This document shows positions 45,735 to 59,060 of a DNA stretch of 64,000 nt, in pieces. Each line of letters starts with the position of its first letter. Position 1 is the stretch's first letter. Made by a program: the position numbers and the translations under genes. The notes beneath the pieces were generated by a model. The model made no database searches. It was given only the letters and a program-made list of their open reading frames with translations, and had not been told where the DNA came from. The stretch comes from Megamerina dolium (lineage: Eukaryota; Arthropoda; Insecta; Diptera; Megamerinidae): the NCBI GenBank assembly GCA_963854835.1, contig OY978525.1, positions 7,130,001-7,194,000 on the forward strand, read 5' to 3'.

Positions 45735-48700
45735 AAAGAAGTGAGAATATGCGCAAGAGTCTAGTCTATGCTACGTTCTATTAGATTTTTCACTAATAGT
45801 TATAATAATTTATTTGAACATTTTTTATTGCATACTTATAGGCATCCAAAAAATATGTCAAGTAATCAAATTATTTCTAGTTTCACTCTGTGTAAAAAAA
45901 AGTGTCCAAAAGTGTCAAATGAGAAGTGACTAGGCAAAATGTGATAAATCCATTTATCGCGATTTTCGCTGAAACCCCAAAAATCGTTTTTTGCATAATC
46001 AAATTGAATATAAAATTATAATTTCGCCACAAAGTCAGTCAAAACTAAAGTGTGCCGAGAGATATGGTGGTAAATTATATACAGAATGAAAACAGGCTTC
46101 ATAAAATTGAGATATTTAAACTTTCAAGTTTCTGGTTATTGGCCTAATCAGCGCCGTTAATGCATAATGAAGAGATAAAACACTACAGATCTGGACTGGA
46201 GAGTCGAAAAATATGGTTTTGTGACCATTGAATGAGTTTGCGACTTGAGGCTGTATACAAATGGATTTAATAATGAGCTACAACAACAACAACAACAACG
46301 ACGATGACGACGACGACGACGACGACATTAACGACAACAAACCGAGCTGAACTCTGAACAGCACTACTATTATGCAATTACACCCAGCTCTAGTGACATG
46401 GGGCCTCAACACCTTAAAATTCTGAGAGTTAACGCTGTCACGCTGACCAGTTCTGAACTCAATCACAGGGCGTAGCTCGGAGAACAGCTCTCGCGTCGCG
46501 TATGCTATAGATAGCGAAGTTTGAGGTCAAACAACTCGAAGTTAGCTGAAAATATGAGTTCGGATAATGGGAACATATTACGGGCGAAGCGGGCATATCG
46601 TTAGAGGAGACGTGTCATAAGAATCGTTTTGGAAGCTGAATATACTCCTTCTAAAAAGTTGTCTGAGCAGTAGTAGACGGTGTGCCTTGAGTGAGCTAGA
46701 AATCTTTTTGAGCAGTAGTCGCGTATATTGAGCCCTTCGAAATGTCCCGTATATGAGAGAGGTGGTTAGATGAACATAAGAATGACTCCGACACACCGAA
46801 ATCGCAAAACTTCCCTCGTAGAAATGAGTTCAAAAAGCTTTTGAAGGACAATAATGTCATTGATGGATCAATGAGAATTTTAGAATTAGCACCCCTAATG
46901 GAATGAAGTACAATCGTGCTGAGCATGTAGCACGAACATCATAGCTGAGAGAACATCCCGCTCCAACGACAAACAATTCACAATCGAAACATTGGCAATC
47001 TTGGCAAACTTTGGGAAAATTCAAAGAAACTGATAAATTCGACTATGGCGCGTTGCATCATATTTACACATCAAAATGAAATTAGTTGAAAAATTCTTTT
47101 ACCTTCAAATTGTCTCACAGTTTAATTAAGTCATCATTATGCCAGCCACACTAAAAATATGCTAATAGTAATAATATTACTAATAATACAAACCATAGCA
47201 TACTTCTAGGAACAAGAAACCATAAGAAGTAGTTCATCTGTAAAAATGGATATTCGTAGATGAATAGAAAAAAAAAATAATAAAAAAATTGAAAAAATAA
47301 ATACTTCTTAATGGCATTTAGAATCACATTACAATTATGAAGCCACTATCACAATTATCAACAGTGTAAAACATGGCAACCAACGAACCGATCAAGTAAC
47401 CAATTGCTCTTTATAACACTTTCTTATGTTAGAGATGTTCTTTACGCTATTGTTGTTATGGCAACATTGCAAATAGCACATTTATATGTACTCTTATTTA
47501 CTCATTTACCAACCAGCAAGTAGCGTTGATTAGGTTAATGTCCTTAAGCTACCAGGAGATCGTTGTCGTCATTGCTGTCGCCATCATCATCATCATCATC
47601 ATCATCACGTCAACTTCACTTAAAGTCATTACTTTATATATATAAGTCTACAGATATATATATTTCGATTTCATTTAAGCTTAACAACAGCAACAAATTG
47701 TCGAAGAGAGTTAGTTAGTTAACCCAGCCAGCCAGCCAGCCAGCCAACCAGCCAACCAGCAACCAATAACATTTGCTTTACACTCACTTTGGTATATAAG
47801 TTGCATAACTATATGGCTTTTGTGGTGAGACCATATGGCATCAATGCTATATTCTTACACAAGCACACACACACACACACCCACACACTTTTATATACTC
47901 ATGAACATAAATTTATATAGAAATATATCTGTCCACATGTAAATGCATTCAGAGAAATGATTTTTGCACACCAAAATACCAAAACCATTGAAAATGCGGG
48001 TGTAAATTTATGTAAACAAAATACAGGCAAAGTGCATTCAGTTATTTGGATGGGCAAAAGGTGTGGATGTTGCATGTGTTATAATGCAATTTCATTATAA
48101 TGCATAAACACGCATATATATGCAATGCCATTTACAAAATTTTGTTTGAGCTTATTTGTGGGTGTGCGTGGAGAAAATCTTCATCCACTACTCCCCGCAC
48201 AGCTTGGTATTGGTTTAGCATTTATATTGTCGAAGAAGCTCTAAACTCTTAAATTGATTTTAAATTATTGCAAATTTATAGTGTTAATTTACAAGTTGCA
48301 TTTGCATTTGTACACTTATCCATTGTGCAATTGCAGCTGTTGCAGCATTAATATGTGATATCCTTTTTAGTCATATATGCACAAAAATATATTTGAAAAT
48401 GGATTTTATGGATATGTGTGAGTATGTATAATGATGTGTTAATGACCATAGCAAATGGCAATATTTTATTATTGTCTGTATTGTCTCACTCTATGGAGAT
48501 TGAGACGATGAATGAATAAATGCAATAAAAATGGCAAGTTCACATTTGGGGCTGTTTTATAAGGTCGCTGGTTCAAGAGTCATTTATCAGAATTTAATTT
48601 CATAAGAATATAATATATGCAAGACTACTGGTAAGTTTTTTTTATATATTTGCGCCTCCTAATTTGTAAATCGTTGTTTCTGTTTGTCGAATTATTGGCT

Positions 48701-49125
48701 TACTTTCGAAGGTAATTTTACCATTTCACCCATATCTTGAGCCAGAAACTACACATCAGATTGCAGGTTATATTAAAATGAAGATAATACAACAAGTTAA
48801 TAACTACTGTTATCAGCATTTTTAAGCGATTCAGTAATTTATGCGCAATGGGTCAAAATATGAAAAAAATATTCGATTTTTTTTGACACAAAATTGTCAT
48901 CCAAAATCAAATAAAAAAAAAATTGTGAAAAAATATAAATCATAAACAGAGAATGATATATGTGTTTTTTTAATATGTCCTAAACTCTTATAAAGAAAAG
49001 GAAGCATTTATGACGAAAATCTATGAATAAATATCAAAGTTATGAACAATTATGTGAAAGTATTGAAATTGCAATTTTTTTTTTTCATTTCTAAACGAGT
49101 CGAAATCACTTAGATATTTCTAATA
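45735..49125. other. Intron, AT-rich with several microsatellites
   Basis: Holds a CAA/GAC trinucleotide run (46280..46326), an ATC run (47582..47607), a CAGC/CAAC run (47724..47761) and a CA run (47863..47888). The part from about 46200 to 47000 is less AT-rich but has only short frames with no recognisable domain; it may be an old unidentified element. Confidence 0.6.
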
Positions 49126-49129
49126 GGAA

Positions 49130-50950
49130 TGCGATAGTGAAAGATTTCTCAATATGTTTTCCCCTCTATTTTGTGAGATTGTATATAAGAAATATTGAGT
49201 CTAAAAAAAAAAAAAACAAATATGTGATGAGGGTAAAAATGTTGCCGACTCGATGTCCAAGTTCAGAGAAACGGAAGGAAAATCGATAAACAACCACACA
49301 ACTATTCAGGAGTAGCACCTAGACAGGTATTTATACGTAAGCTCCCAATATTTTATGAGTTCCCATATAAAAACACTTTGAGCTAAACAAAGATAAAGGT
49401 GCAACGGGGGTAAAAATGAGGAATAAGATGTATGACCGATTTCTATTAATTTTTTTCTCCACAATAATTTTTCGAAATATACTTACCCCTATGTCCACTC
49501 ATTGGAGGGGCTTTCCTATAAAATTTATATTATATACATACAGGATGCCATTGAAGAAATCAAACATATTACCGACCATCACTTTTTGCTCCAAAATATT
49601 TTCTCTATAGATATATCGACCTCTTAGAGGTGCTGCCCTACAAAATGTCCCTAAAATCAAGTGAAAATCGAAAGTAATCCAATAGCTGCCGAGGAATCAT
49701 CTCTAAAGATGTTAAATGTAAGATCGACCCACATTAATTTTAGCTCCTCGATATTTCTCAGTGACTTGCTTAACTCCTATCTCCACTCGTTATGGGGGGC
49801 TCCCCTACAAAATTGATAATATTTACTAAATTCGCTTCCATTGAGCCTAGGATGACCTTACAGAATTAACGTGTACGACTAAATAGCATGAATTTTTTCA
49901 TCCAAAAATTTCCCTCAAATATACTCATCCACTATATACACTCCTTATGGGGGGCCTCCGTACAAAATAAACTTAAAAGCACCTAAATATCGTCAAATAC
50001 CCTCAGAGCTGTCGAGTAAATAGACTCTAGAGAAATGATATATAAAATTTATCTCTTCCGTAACAATATTTAAATGTAATATTCTTATTCCTAAGCTCAA
50101 CTATGTATTATGAAGGGTCCTCTACAAAATTGATCATTTTACATTTGCTCCCACTGATCCCAGGATGAACTTAGAGGGGTGAGATGTATGACCAAGTACC
50201 ATTAGTTTTTTGTCCCAAAACATACTTAGCCACTAGCTACTGGGAGCTCCCCTACAAAACGAATGTAAAAATTCACGAAATTCGCCAAATACGATCATTG
50301 CTGCTGTGGAATCACATCGACAGAGATGAAATGTAAGATCAACCTCCATAAGTATTTTTTCTCCAACATTTTAATAGAACATGTTTACCACTTATCTCCA
50401 TTCGTTATGGAGGCTCCCCTACAAAATGCATATTTTCTGTTAAATTTCCCCCTACCGTTTCTAGAGTGCCACTAAAGTTTTGAATTACATGACCAAGTCT
50501 CATTATTTATTATACTCCAACACTTTGCCTAACCAGACTAACCCTCTATCTCTACTCGTTCCGGAGGGTCTCCTTCAAATCGACATTAAGAAAGTCAGAA
50601 AATTGGCAATTAACCTTATAGCCTCCTATGAATCGACTTTAGAGAGCTCAAATCATCAGCTCATCACCAGCATTGATTTTTTTCTCCTCAACATTTTAGC
50701 GATATATATTTGTCCTTGTCTTTACCCCTTACTGTTCTACAAAATTGATGTTTTTAATAAAATTGGTTCACACCCTTTGTTGGGCTAACAGGTATATTTA
50801 TCATTATCATTTCTAGCATTAATTTGTGACCTCCAAAATTTTCCCTAGAAGACACTAGCTTTCTATCAGCATCCTTTAAGGGAGCGCTCCCATACAAAAC
50901 GGACATTACTGCCATCTCCTCTATATCGTAAGAAATATTTCTTTCTGCTG
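49130..50950 (+). repeat. Degenerate tandem array, gamma family (longest copy)
   Basis: Units contain ATCTCCACTCGTTATGGGGG, a CTCCCCTACAAAAT core, and AGAGGGGTGAGATGTATGAC. Core C positions are 49641, 49807, 49963, 50125, 50255, 50422, 50576, 50740 and 50895. Spacings run from 130 to 167, mostly 154 to 167. This is the clearest gamma array in the window. Confidence 0.85.
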
Positions 50951-52475
50951 CTATATGCGCACAAATGGAGTATGGAATCTCTATTTGTGGCAACAAATAC
51001 TGGCAATTTTATTAACATATGAGATTACAAACTCGTTGAATACTCTGTACACATGTAGTACAATTCCAATGTTGATTATAGGGCATAAAATGTTCTATAA
51101 CAATGTTGAAATTCATCGATGCATAAGCATCTTGCATAAAACAATTTGCGTAACTCTTCTCAACTCTAACAATGACCAGCATTTGCCCACTGTATAGATA
51201 GTTGGTAATATTGCTAAGTTCTATTACTTATAGCCATACAGTCACGCTACTGATTACTTATACTACGATACCTACTACACACATACGAGTATGTATCACA
51301 GTACAAGCATGAAGTACAAGTATAAAATTTACTACACCAATCACAGTGTAAATATGAACGAACATCTAAAAGTAGATATTCTACATATACTTGTACTAAG
51401 TACACGCTCAAAGCATGTCATTGTGTTTGTACTTGTACTTGTACTTGTTATATGTACGAGTACCTACAAATCGTAGTTACATATGTACCTATGTTGTTGC
51501 CATGATTGTTTTCTCTGTTACAACTAGCATCATCATCATCATCATCATCATCATTATAGTGTTCAATATTACCATCATTACCATTACCACTTCTTCTTCT
51601 TCTTTATGCTATGCTATGTTTAATTGTTTTGCTACTAGAATGTCCTTTTGTTGTTATTATTATTATTATGTTCATACTTTATGTATCAGTACGATTATAG
51701 TTATCACTCCATCTAGTTTGTTATCATTGTTGTTCTTGATAAATTTATACAACTGTATGACAAGCTTTCAAATGGTAATTAATATTCATCTGAGACAAGA
51801 CTATGTCTATGTCTGAAAGTTGATATCATATAATTGCAAGTCTGTACGCATGACCAACAAGAGAGATATTATCACAACACTATGGCTAGCTGAAAAATTT
51901 GTAAAGAATAAAAAATTGTTATGTACTATACCAACAAATTATTTGTTTGCAATTTTAAAATGCATTCATCTTATTCCTGAAAGACACTTCACAATATTAC
52001 ATCAACAATTAGTTTCTTGCTAGAATATATGAATATTATGTGTGACTAAATGTCAAAAACGCATTCACGTGTTAGTATACTCTATTTCTATTCTATTCTC
52101 TAGCTACCTATGTAATCGTCTATCATAAATTTCTGCCGATAACAGTTGAACTCCTACTTAGATCCCATATGAATATCTATGCTTCTGTCGTGCATCAACA
52201 TGTGACCACATAATCTTGTACACTTATATCATTGCAGTACTTTAATGCAATATTCGTATTGTGTTGCAAAAATAAAATACCTAACCAATCCTTATCTCAC
52301 GTGTAGAGACACAAACAGTGCAGACAATGAAAAGCTCTGATGAGAATTATATGGATTTTAAAACAATACTAATACATGATACAGACAATGATTCATCATA
52401 GATATTAAATTTAAAGAAGAACATTTAAGAAGCTTAATTTTGATAATACCTAAGCTTAGATACCATATACTATGG
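50951..52475. other. Intron, AT-rich
   Basis: No gene. It contains TGTACT repeats (51425..51450) and an ATC run (51528..51554). Confidence 0.6.
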
Positions 52476-52479
52476 AAAA

Positions 52480-53420
52480 TAGTTAAACATTCTTTCGAAA
52501 AATCATACTTTTGTACTTGGGGTAGGCGTGGTTTGCATCCGATAAATTCTATTTTTCTAACATAATCTCTTGTTAATAAAAATACTGATATGTACTGATG
52601 AATTTTAGCCCTATAGCATAATATTTTCTTGTGAAAAGCTTAGAAAAGTACATTTGAAATCATACTTTTGTATGAGAGATATGCTTGATTTTTATCCAAT
52701 TTCGTCCAATTTCAAAATTTTTCATTCATTATCTAATTTAATAATTTATAGTAAGTTTTAGCTTGATCAACTAACATTTTCGTACGAAAAGTGTGAAAAC
52801 ATACATGCGGAAGCATAAATTTATATGAGAGATAGATATGATTTCTATTCAATTCAATTCAATTTTGAATATGTATACTAGTTTGTAAAAATAATCATTT
52901 GTACCAAGTTTCAGCTTGATTACTTTCTATTTTCGTATGAAAAGTGTGAAATTATTCATACGAAAGCATAAATTTATATGGGAGCTACAAGTAGTTGTTA
53001 TTTTATTTTACCCATTTTGGTATATGTTTATTAGTTGGTAAAAGTAAATATAAGAACCAAATTTCAGCATGATAACTTTATATTTTCATGCTCAAAGTGT
53101 GGAAAAATACATTGGAAAGCATATTTTTGTATGGAAGGTATGCTTAATTTTTATCCAATTCACTCCTTTTTAAAATATGTATATTTGTTAGTAAATATAA
53201 ACGTAAGTAATGCATTTTACTTTGATAGCTTTATGTTTTCGACCGTAAAGTATGAAAAAGCACATTCAAAAACATACTTTTGTATGGGAGGTAGGCTTGG
53301 TTTTTATCCGATTACATCTATTCATAAATTTTTGTATTCATTAGTGAAAAAAAATTATACGTATCAATTTTTAGTTCCATCGCATAATTACGAGAGCTAC
53401 GGCAGCGAAATATAGAATTA
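52480..53420 (+). repeat. 153 bp tandem array, beta family (array 5, 6 units)
   Basis: Cores at 52513, 52670, 52823, 52976, 53129 and 53282; spacings 157, 153, 153, 153, 153. The plus strand is open for 126 codons (53035..53415) with FCMGGRLGFYPI-type periodic residues. Confidence 0.92.
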
Positions 53421-54183
53421 GTGTGATTGCAACAAGTGCTTTAGTTCGATAAAATGACTCAAATTTAAAAATCCGATTTCGGCAGCTCTCAATCCATGAG
53501 TCAGAAATTATTTGAGATAATTTTTGAAGTTCTATAATTCGGCTGTGTTTCTTTTATTTTAGACTAAACCCAGCAAAGTCTGTCCAAAAATCTCACTTAA
53601 GATTTTAGCATTCCAGCAACACCTTGAGATGTTGAGGTGAGGAGGTGCCTAGGAAACCAAATTAAAATATTTAGAATATTTCTGGCAAATATCATTAACA
53701 AAATTAGATACGGATTTACCAGCAAAATGTTGTTACATAAATGAGTATGGAAGCACTGCTGGACTCATACGTTTACTCATACGTATCGTCAATTTCACAT
53801 TATTTATGTCATTTATGTCAAAAAGACAATCTATCTTTATCTCCTCTTTTTTTTTAATTTCGACCATTTTGCCTCTATGTTTTATGAGAAGTCATCGTAA
53901 AGTAACGAAGAGGACAACGCTAGTTTTTATAACATACAAAAACGTGCAATGTGAAGCAGTTTTTGTTCCTAATTGCCTGCACACACACACATAAGACAAT
54001 TGTTGTTCTTTTGCCACAAAAAGGAAAACTAAACACAAAAACACTTGTGCCATAGTAATGAAAATAAAAATGACAAAAAAAAAATATAAGTCTCCTTTAG
54101 TAAGTAGCAACACTCATCAATGCAACTGTCTACTAAATGTTGGCAATCTTTTTGACCATTTTCGTGAAAAAAATTATTCGAAC

Positions 54184-54217
<34 letters not shown>

Positions 54218-55135
54218 GAAATAGTAATGATAAAAAATACGGCAAACAGCGATAAAAGTCGCTGAGTAAGAGAGCAAAAGGCAAAACAAATAGCAGCAGT
54301 ACCAAAGACGTGACTTCAATTCATTTGCCATATTTGCAATGACCTAAACCATGGAAAAAAAAGATACCTAAAAACTCATAAATACACAAAAACAAAAAAA
54401 AACAAAAAAAATAAGAAGAAAAGAGTAGAATATACGAAAGACTATAAAAATTCAACATTGACCATAAGCATGAAATTGGAGTAAAGTGTAGGTACTCGGG
54501 CAGTGGTGGTACATATGGCCGGAAGTCAGAAACGTTGACCTATTTGGCTACAACGATATTTAATTTTTGTTCATTAACGTCAAGTTCGTCTGCATTCATT
54601 TAGTAAAGTTTTCTGTCTCTTTTTCTATCACCACTCTCTCAAGCTCACACTATCTCGCTCGCGCGCTCTCTTTCTCCCGTTTCTTCCGTTTCTGAACACA
54701 TTTCTTTTATTTATTTATATTTTGGTTCGTTTTTTTACTTTGGTGTAACTTTTTTGTTATTTCTTGGCGAACATATTTGGTCATTAAGATATTTATTTAT
54801 TTGTAATTTTACTGTGTATTACATAGGGAATATGTCTATCCGCCAAAAAGCATACCTTATTTTATATCCACGTACTATTCATTTTTAAAATCTTTTTTTA
54901 TCAAATATTAGTCATATATCATACTGAATATTTTGCCAGGCAAGGAATAGGACACAACCGGAAACCATCAACATCATAATAATTTTGTATCAATTTTGAA
55001 TTATAACATACGCCTAAAAATATGCAATTTTTTTGTGAGAAATGATATTAAATATTTAGTCTATAATAAAATTTTTATAAGAATGGGAACAACCTGCCTT
55101 CAATATAGAGCAGCCGTGTTGAAAATTGGTACACA
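53421..55135. other. Intron, AT-rich
   Basis: No gene; AAT run at 54187..54216. Confidence 0.6.
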
Positions 55136-55139
55136 AGAA

Positions 55140-56040
55140 TATTTTTGTTAAAAAACGAACAACTTCGAAAATGGGCGAAATCCGACGAAAATCACGACTA
55201 GCATCCATACAAAAATATGCGGTTAAATGGACGTTTTAGCATTTTGCGAGGGAAAACATCATACGATCGAATTTAAATTTAGTATGAGAAACTATTTTTT
55301 TTTTCCACAAAATCAATATATTAAGAAATGAATGTTGTTGAATGAAAACTACGTCTACCTCCCATACAAAATTATGCTTTCGTATACATATTTTTACATT
55401 TTATTAACGAAAAGAAAAAGCTATCGTGCTAAAACTTGGTATATAAAGCAAGTCTGCATAAAGAATGTCTGTGTTCAAAAATCAGTGTGATCAGATAACA
55501 GCATAACTTACCTCCCATACAAAATATATCTGTGAATGTGCGATTTTCATACTTTGCGCACGAAAATATAGTGCTTTTAAACTGAAACTTGTGCAATATA
55601 ATTCTAATTACTAAAGAATAGTTATAGTCAAAAGTGAACTCAATCCAATGAAAACGACACCTACCTCCCATACAAAAATATGTTTTCATATGCATATTTC
55701 CACATATTAAAAATGAAAATAAAAATCTATCTATCTGAAAATTGGTACATAAAGCTAGTATAAACACAAAATGGCGCTGTTTAAAAATTAGCGAAATCGT
55801 ACAAAATTTACACTTATGTCTCATACAAAATTCAGTTTTTGAACATGTTTTTTAACACTTTTCGCACGAAAAAATAAAGCTATCGTACTAAGACTGGTTA
55901 CGTAGTGTTATTTTAACCACAGAATTAAAATATTAGACAATTTGCTATAGCGAATGAAAACCACGCCTACCTCCCATACAAAAACATGATTTCGTATGTA
56001 TATTTCAGCATCTTGCGGCATAAAAGTGTTGAACAAAACG
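55140..56040 (-). repeat. 153 bp tandem array, beta family, inverted (array 6)
   Basis: Inverted cores CTACCTCCCATACAAA; final C at 55210, 55367, 55520, 55673, 55826 and 55979. Spacings are 157, 153, 153, 153, 153. The minus strand is open for 131 codons (55824..55429), with TYFCMGGRCRF and DIFCMGGKLCC 51 residues apart. Confidence 0.92.
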
Positions 56041-57765
56041 ACCTATAGGTAGCATAACCAATGCAAGATAAAATAAAATATATGACTCGTACTACGAAGG
56101 TATTTATCGATGACTTTAATTTAAATTTCATGTTTCTTAGGCGTATATGTGCACTTAAATTTCATTATACACACCAATATATGTGTAGGAACTCTCGAAA
56201 TTTTTGCTTAAAGTACATACTGGAGAATAGGATTATTTCGTTATAAAATACGGTTTAAGATTAGTTGGTACAATTGTGTGACCCTCAGAAGAGAGTCGTA
56301 ATGATCGATCTGATAATCTAAAATTGTACAAAAAAAAAAATCTTTTAAGATTAACTTTGTTTCTCTCTAAAGTAACCTACCTTCCATAATATTACTAAAA
56401 ATTATTTTAAAATTAAGGCATATTTATTATAAATAAATTTGCCTTAAAGTATGCAAACAATTTTCAATTTCTTACATTTACAATGTAAATAGCAAAGGAC
56501 TTGAAGCAAATATATTTCATAATTAATATATTAAAAGTGCAGAGTTGAAACGATTATTTAATGAAAAAAAAAAAATAGGTTAAAAATAATTTTGTTTAAC
56601 TAATATGAGTTCAAGTAAACTTCACCTTATATGTGTGTGTGTGTGCTACCTTTCTTTCTCTGTATATTTTTTTTACAATATGTGTTTGTGGGTGTTTTTT
56701 TTTAATATACTTCACACATTCATCATTCTTAACCCCAAGCAAAACAATTAGTAATATGCTGTTGTTTGTTATCGTAACCTATTCGTAGTGTGTTCATATG
56801 CATATATGTATATTTACATAGGACGACAGCAGCAAAGTCAACAATATGACACAGTTTTAGTAACACAAAAAAAAACAAACTGCAAAATTACTCATTTACA
56901 TCATGTATAGGTATGTATTTAAACACAAACGCCCATCTATTAATATATATGTACATATGTATTTATATCTACATCTACTCATACACAAACACTCAAAGTA
57001 AACACATGAACACATGCATACTCTCTGGCATATATTGAAGCAGTATGTAGAAACAAATTACCCAGTAATTTAAAAATGAAAGGCTTCTAATGTGAAGAAG
57101 AAGAGCCCAGAATAGTATTCTGTTACGTACGAGAGAAGATTTTGTGGAAGAAATACTTTTTGGGTTCTATATACATATACCTAATGCTGAGTATATGTAT
57201 AAGCTCGTTTAATGAATGTTTTCATTTATTCTTAAACAAATGTCTTTTCATGTGAGTGTTTTTTTTTTTGCAAGTGTTTGTGTTAGATGTATGTAAGAGG
57301 GTAGGATATTAGCATTCACTCTTCTACTTATAGGTAGAGGAGACTGGCGAAACTTAACCAAGTGTTGAGTTAGACTTATTAAAAATTCGATAAAAATATG
57401 AAATGTAGTAAAAAAAGGCGAGAATATAATTTGCAAAAATCTGCTGATTATTCATGCATTTTTGCACTATTTTTAACAACCGTTTTTTTCTCTATTTTTC
57501 TTAGCAATCGTTTAGCATTCGGCTAGCAATTGTCCCATACATTTTTTTTTTAAATAATCATATAATTAAATGTATGTAATCAGACTTGTTTATAATTCAT
57601 TTATTTATTGCTATAATTTATGTTGAATTGGAGTTGAATTACAAAAGCAATTCGTTGCTTTTCAAGTATTTTTTTATCTATTTGGCATGGAAGCTGTGAG
57701 GCATGGCTATGAGGTAGGGTATTAGTATTTGTAGAAGAAAAACTGCAACATAAAAATAAATGTGT
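56041..57765. other. Intron, AT-rich
   Basis: No gene or clear repeat; GT-rich stretch near 56634. Confidence 0.55.
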
Positions 57766-57769
57766 GTCG

Positions 57770-59060
57770 ATAATACATATATTTGTTTTCTGAGGAGGCT
57801 TCCAGACAGCGCGTAGAAAATATTTTTTAAAATAATTAAAAATATCAATTTTGTCTGAAAGCCCCTATGAAGGTTACAGATAAATGGTAAAAATAATCTA
57901 ATAAAATGTTAGGAAGAAAAAATTAATATGGTCTTCTTTGTATTTTAGCTTTTACCTTCGATCCCTTGGCATTTCTTGAGGTTATTTATCGATTTTAAGC
58001 CATTTTGATGACGATTTTGTAAGGAAGTGACCATAAATAGTGGAGTTAGGTAGAATGTATATTTTGGGGACATGCTGTGTTGACAAAATTAATACGGGTT
58101 GTTCATAGACATTACGTTTCTAGGGTCACCATAGGAGTGATGGTATCAAATTTTATAAAAATAACATATTTGTAGAAGAGCTTACAATTAGCGTTCCGAA
58201 AAAAAGTTCACAAGAAAAATAGTCAAAAATTTGATCTCTCTTGATGTGACTTCTGAGACGCAGCAGAGTTATTGATCGATTTACAAGTGTCCACTTTGTA
58301 GGAAAGCCTCTATAAGGGGTTGAGATAGAGAGTAAATTTCTTCGAGAGAAATATTGTGGTAACAAAATGAATGAGGGTTGGTCATAAATTTTACTTCTCT
58401 AGGTGCTCTTTTGTAGCAATTGTAACTATTTGAATAAAGATGTAAACTTTGTGGGCGAGCCTCTTAAGCGGACGAAGATAGAGGTTAAGTATGTTCCGAA
58501 AAAATGTTGGCAAGAAAAAATTTGTAACAGTAGATTCTAGATTTCATCTCAAGAGAATTTAGGTTAAGGTCTGGGATGTTCCGAAAAAATGTCGTCAAGG
58601 AAAAATTTGATATTTGTAAATTTTGAAGTGATTTTAGGTTAAGGTAGGTGTTAAGTATGTTCCGAAAAAATATTAGCAAGAAACTATTAATAGGAGTCGG
58701 TTCTAGATTCTATCTCTGTAAGGATTACTGCTGAGCAGCTGCGGTGAGATTTGTAAATTTTCAAGTTTGTTCGGGTTTTTTGTGTGCAGCTGTTAATGGT
58801 AATAGAGACCAAGAGTGTTCCAAAAAAAAAAATGTTTCTCAATGAAAATATATTATAAATTTTGTAGGTATGCCCCTTAAGCGAGCGGAGATAGTGGTAG
58901 AGATAAGTACATAAAAAAAAAATGTTCGTTAGAAAAATTTAGTGTGGATCAGCCATAGATTTTATCTCACCAGGGGTGGCTTCCTAGCAGTTGTGGTATT
59001 TTTTGTCCATTTTTATGCTATTTCTTAAACATTGAGCCCGAGACAGCATCTGATTTTTTG
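57770..59060 (-). repeat. Degenerate array, gamma family, inverted
   Basis: Repeated segments such as GTAGGAAAGCCTCTATAAGG, GAGATAGAGAGTAAATT and GTTCCGAAAAAATGT match the gamma family on the other strand. Confidence 0.75.

Noticed and set aside
46578..46926. Minus-strand frames of 72 and 76 residues
   Set aside because: No recognisable domain, overlapping frames, no splice evidence; left as an unexplained block.
50754..50996. 80-residue minus-strand frame
   Set aside because: It lies across gamma repeat units and its edge; no domain recognised.
51415..51816. 133-residue plus-strand frame
   Set aside because: Built from TGTACT and ATC simple repeats.
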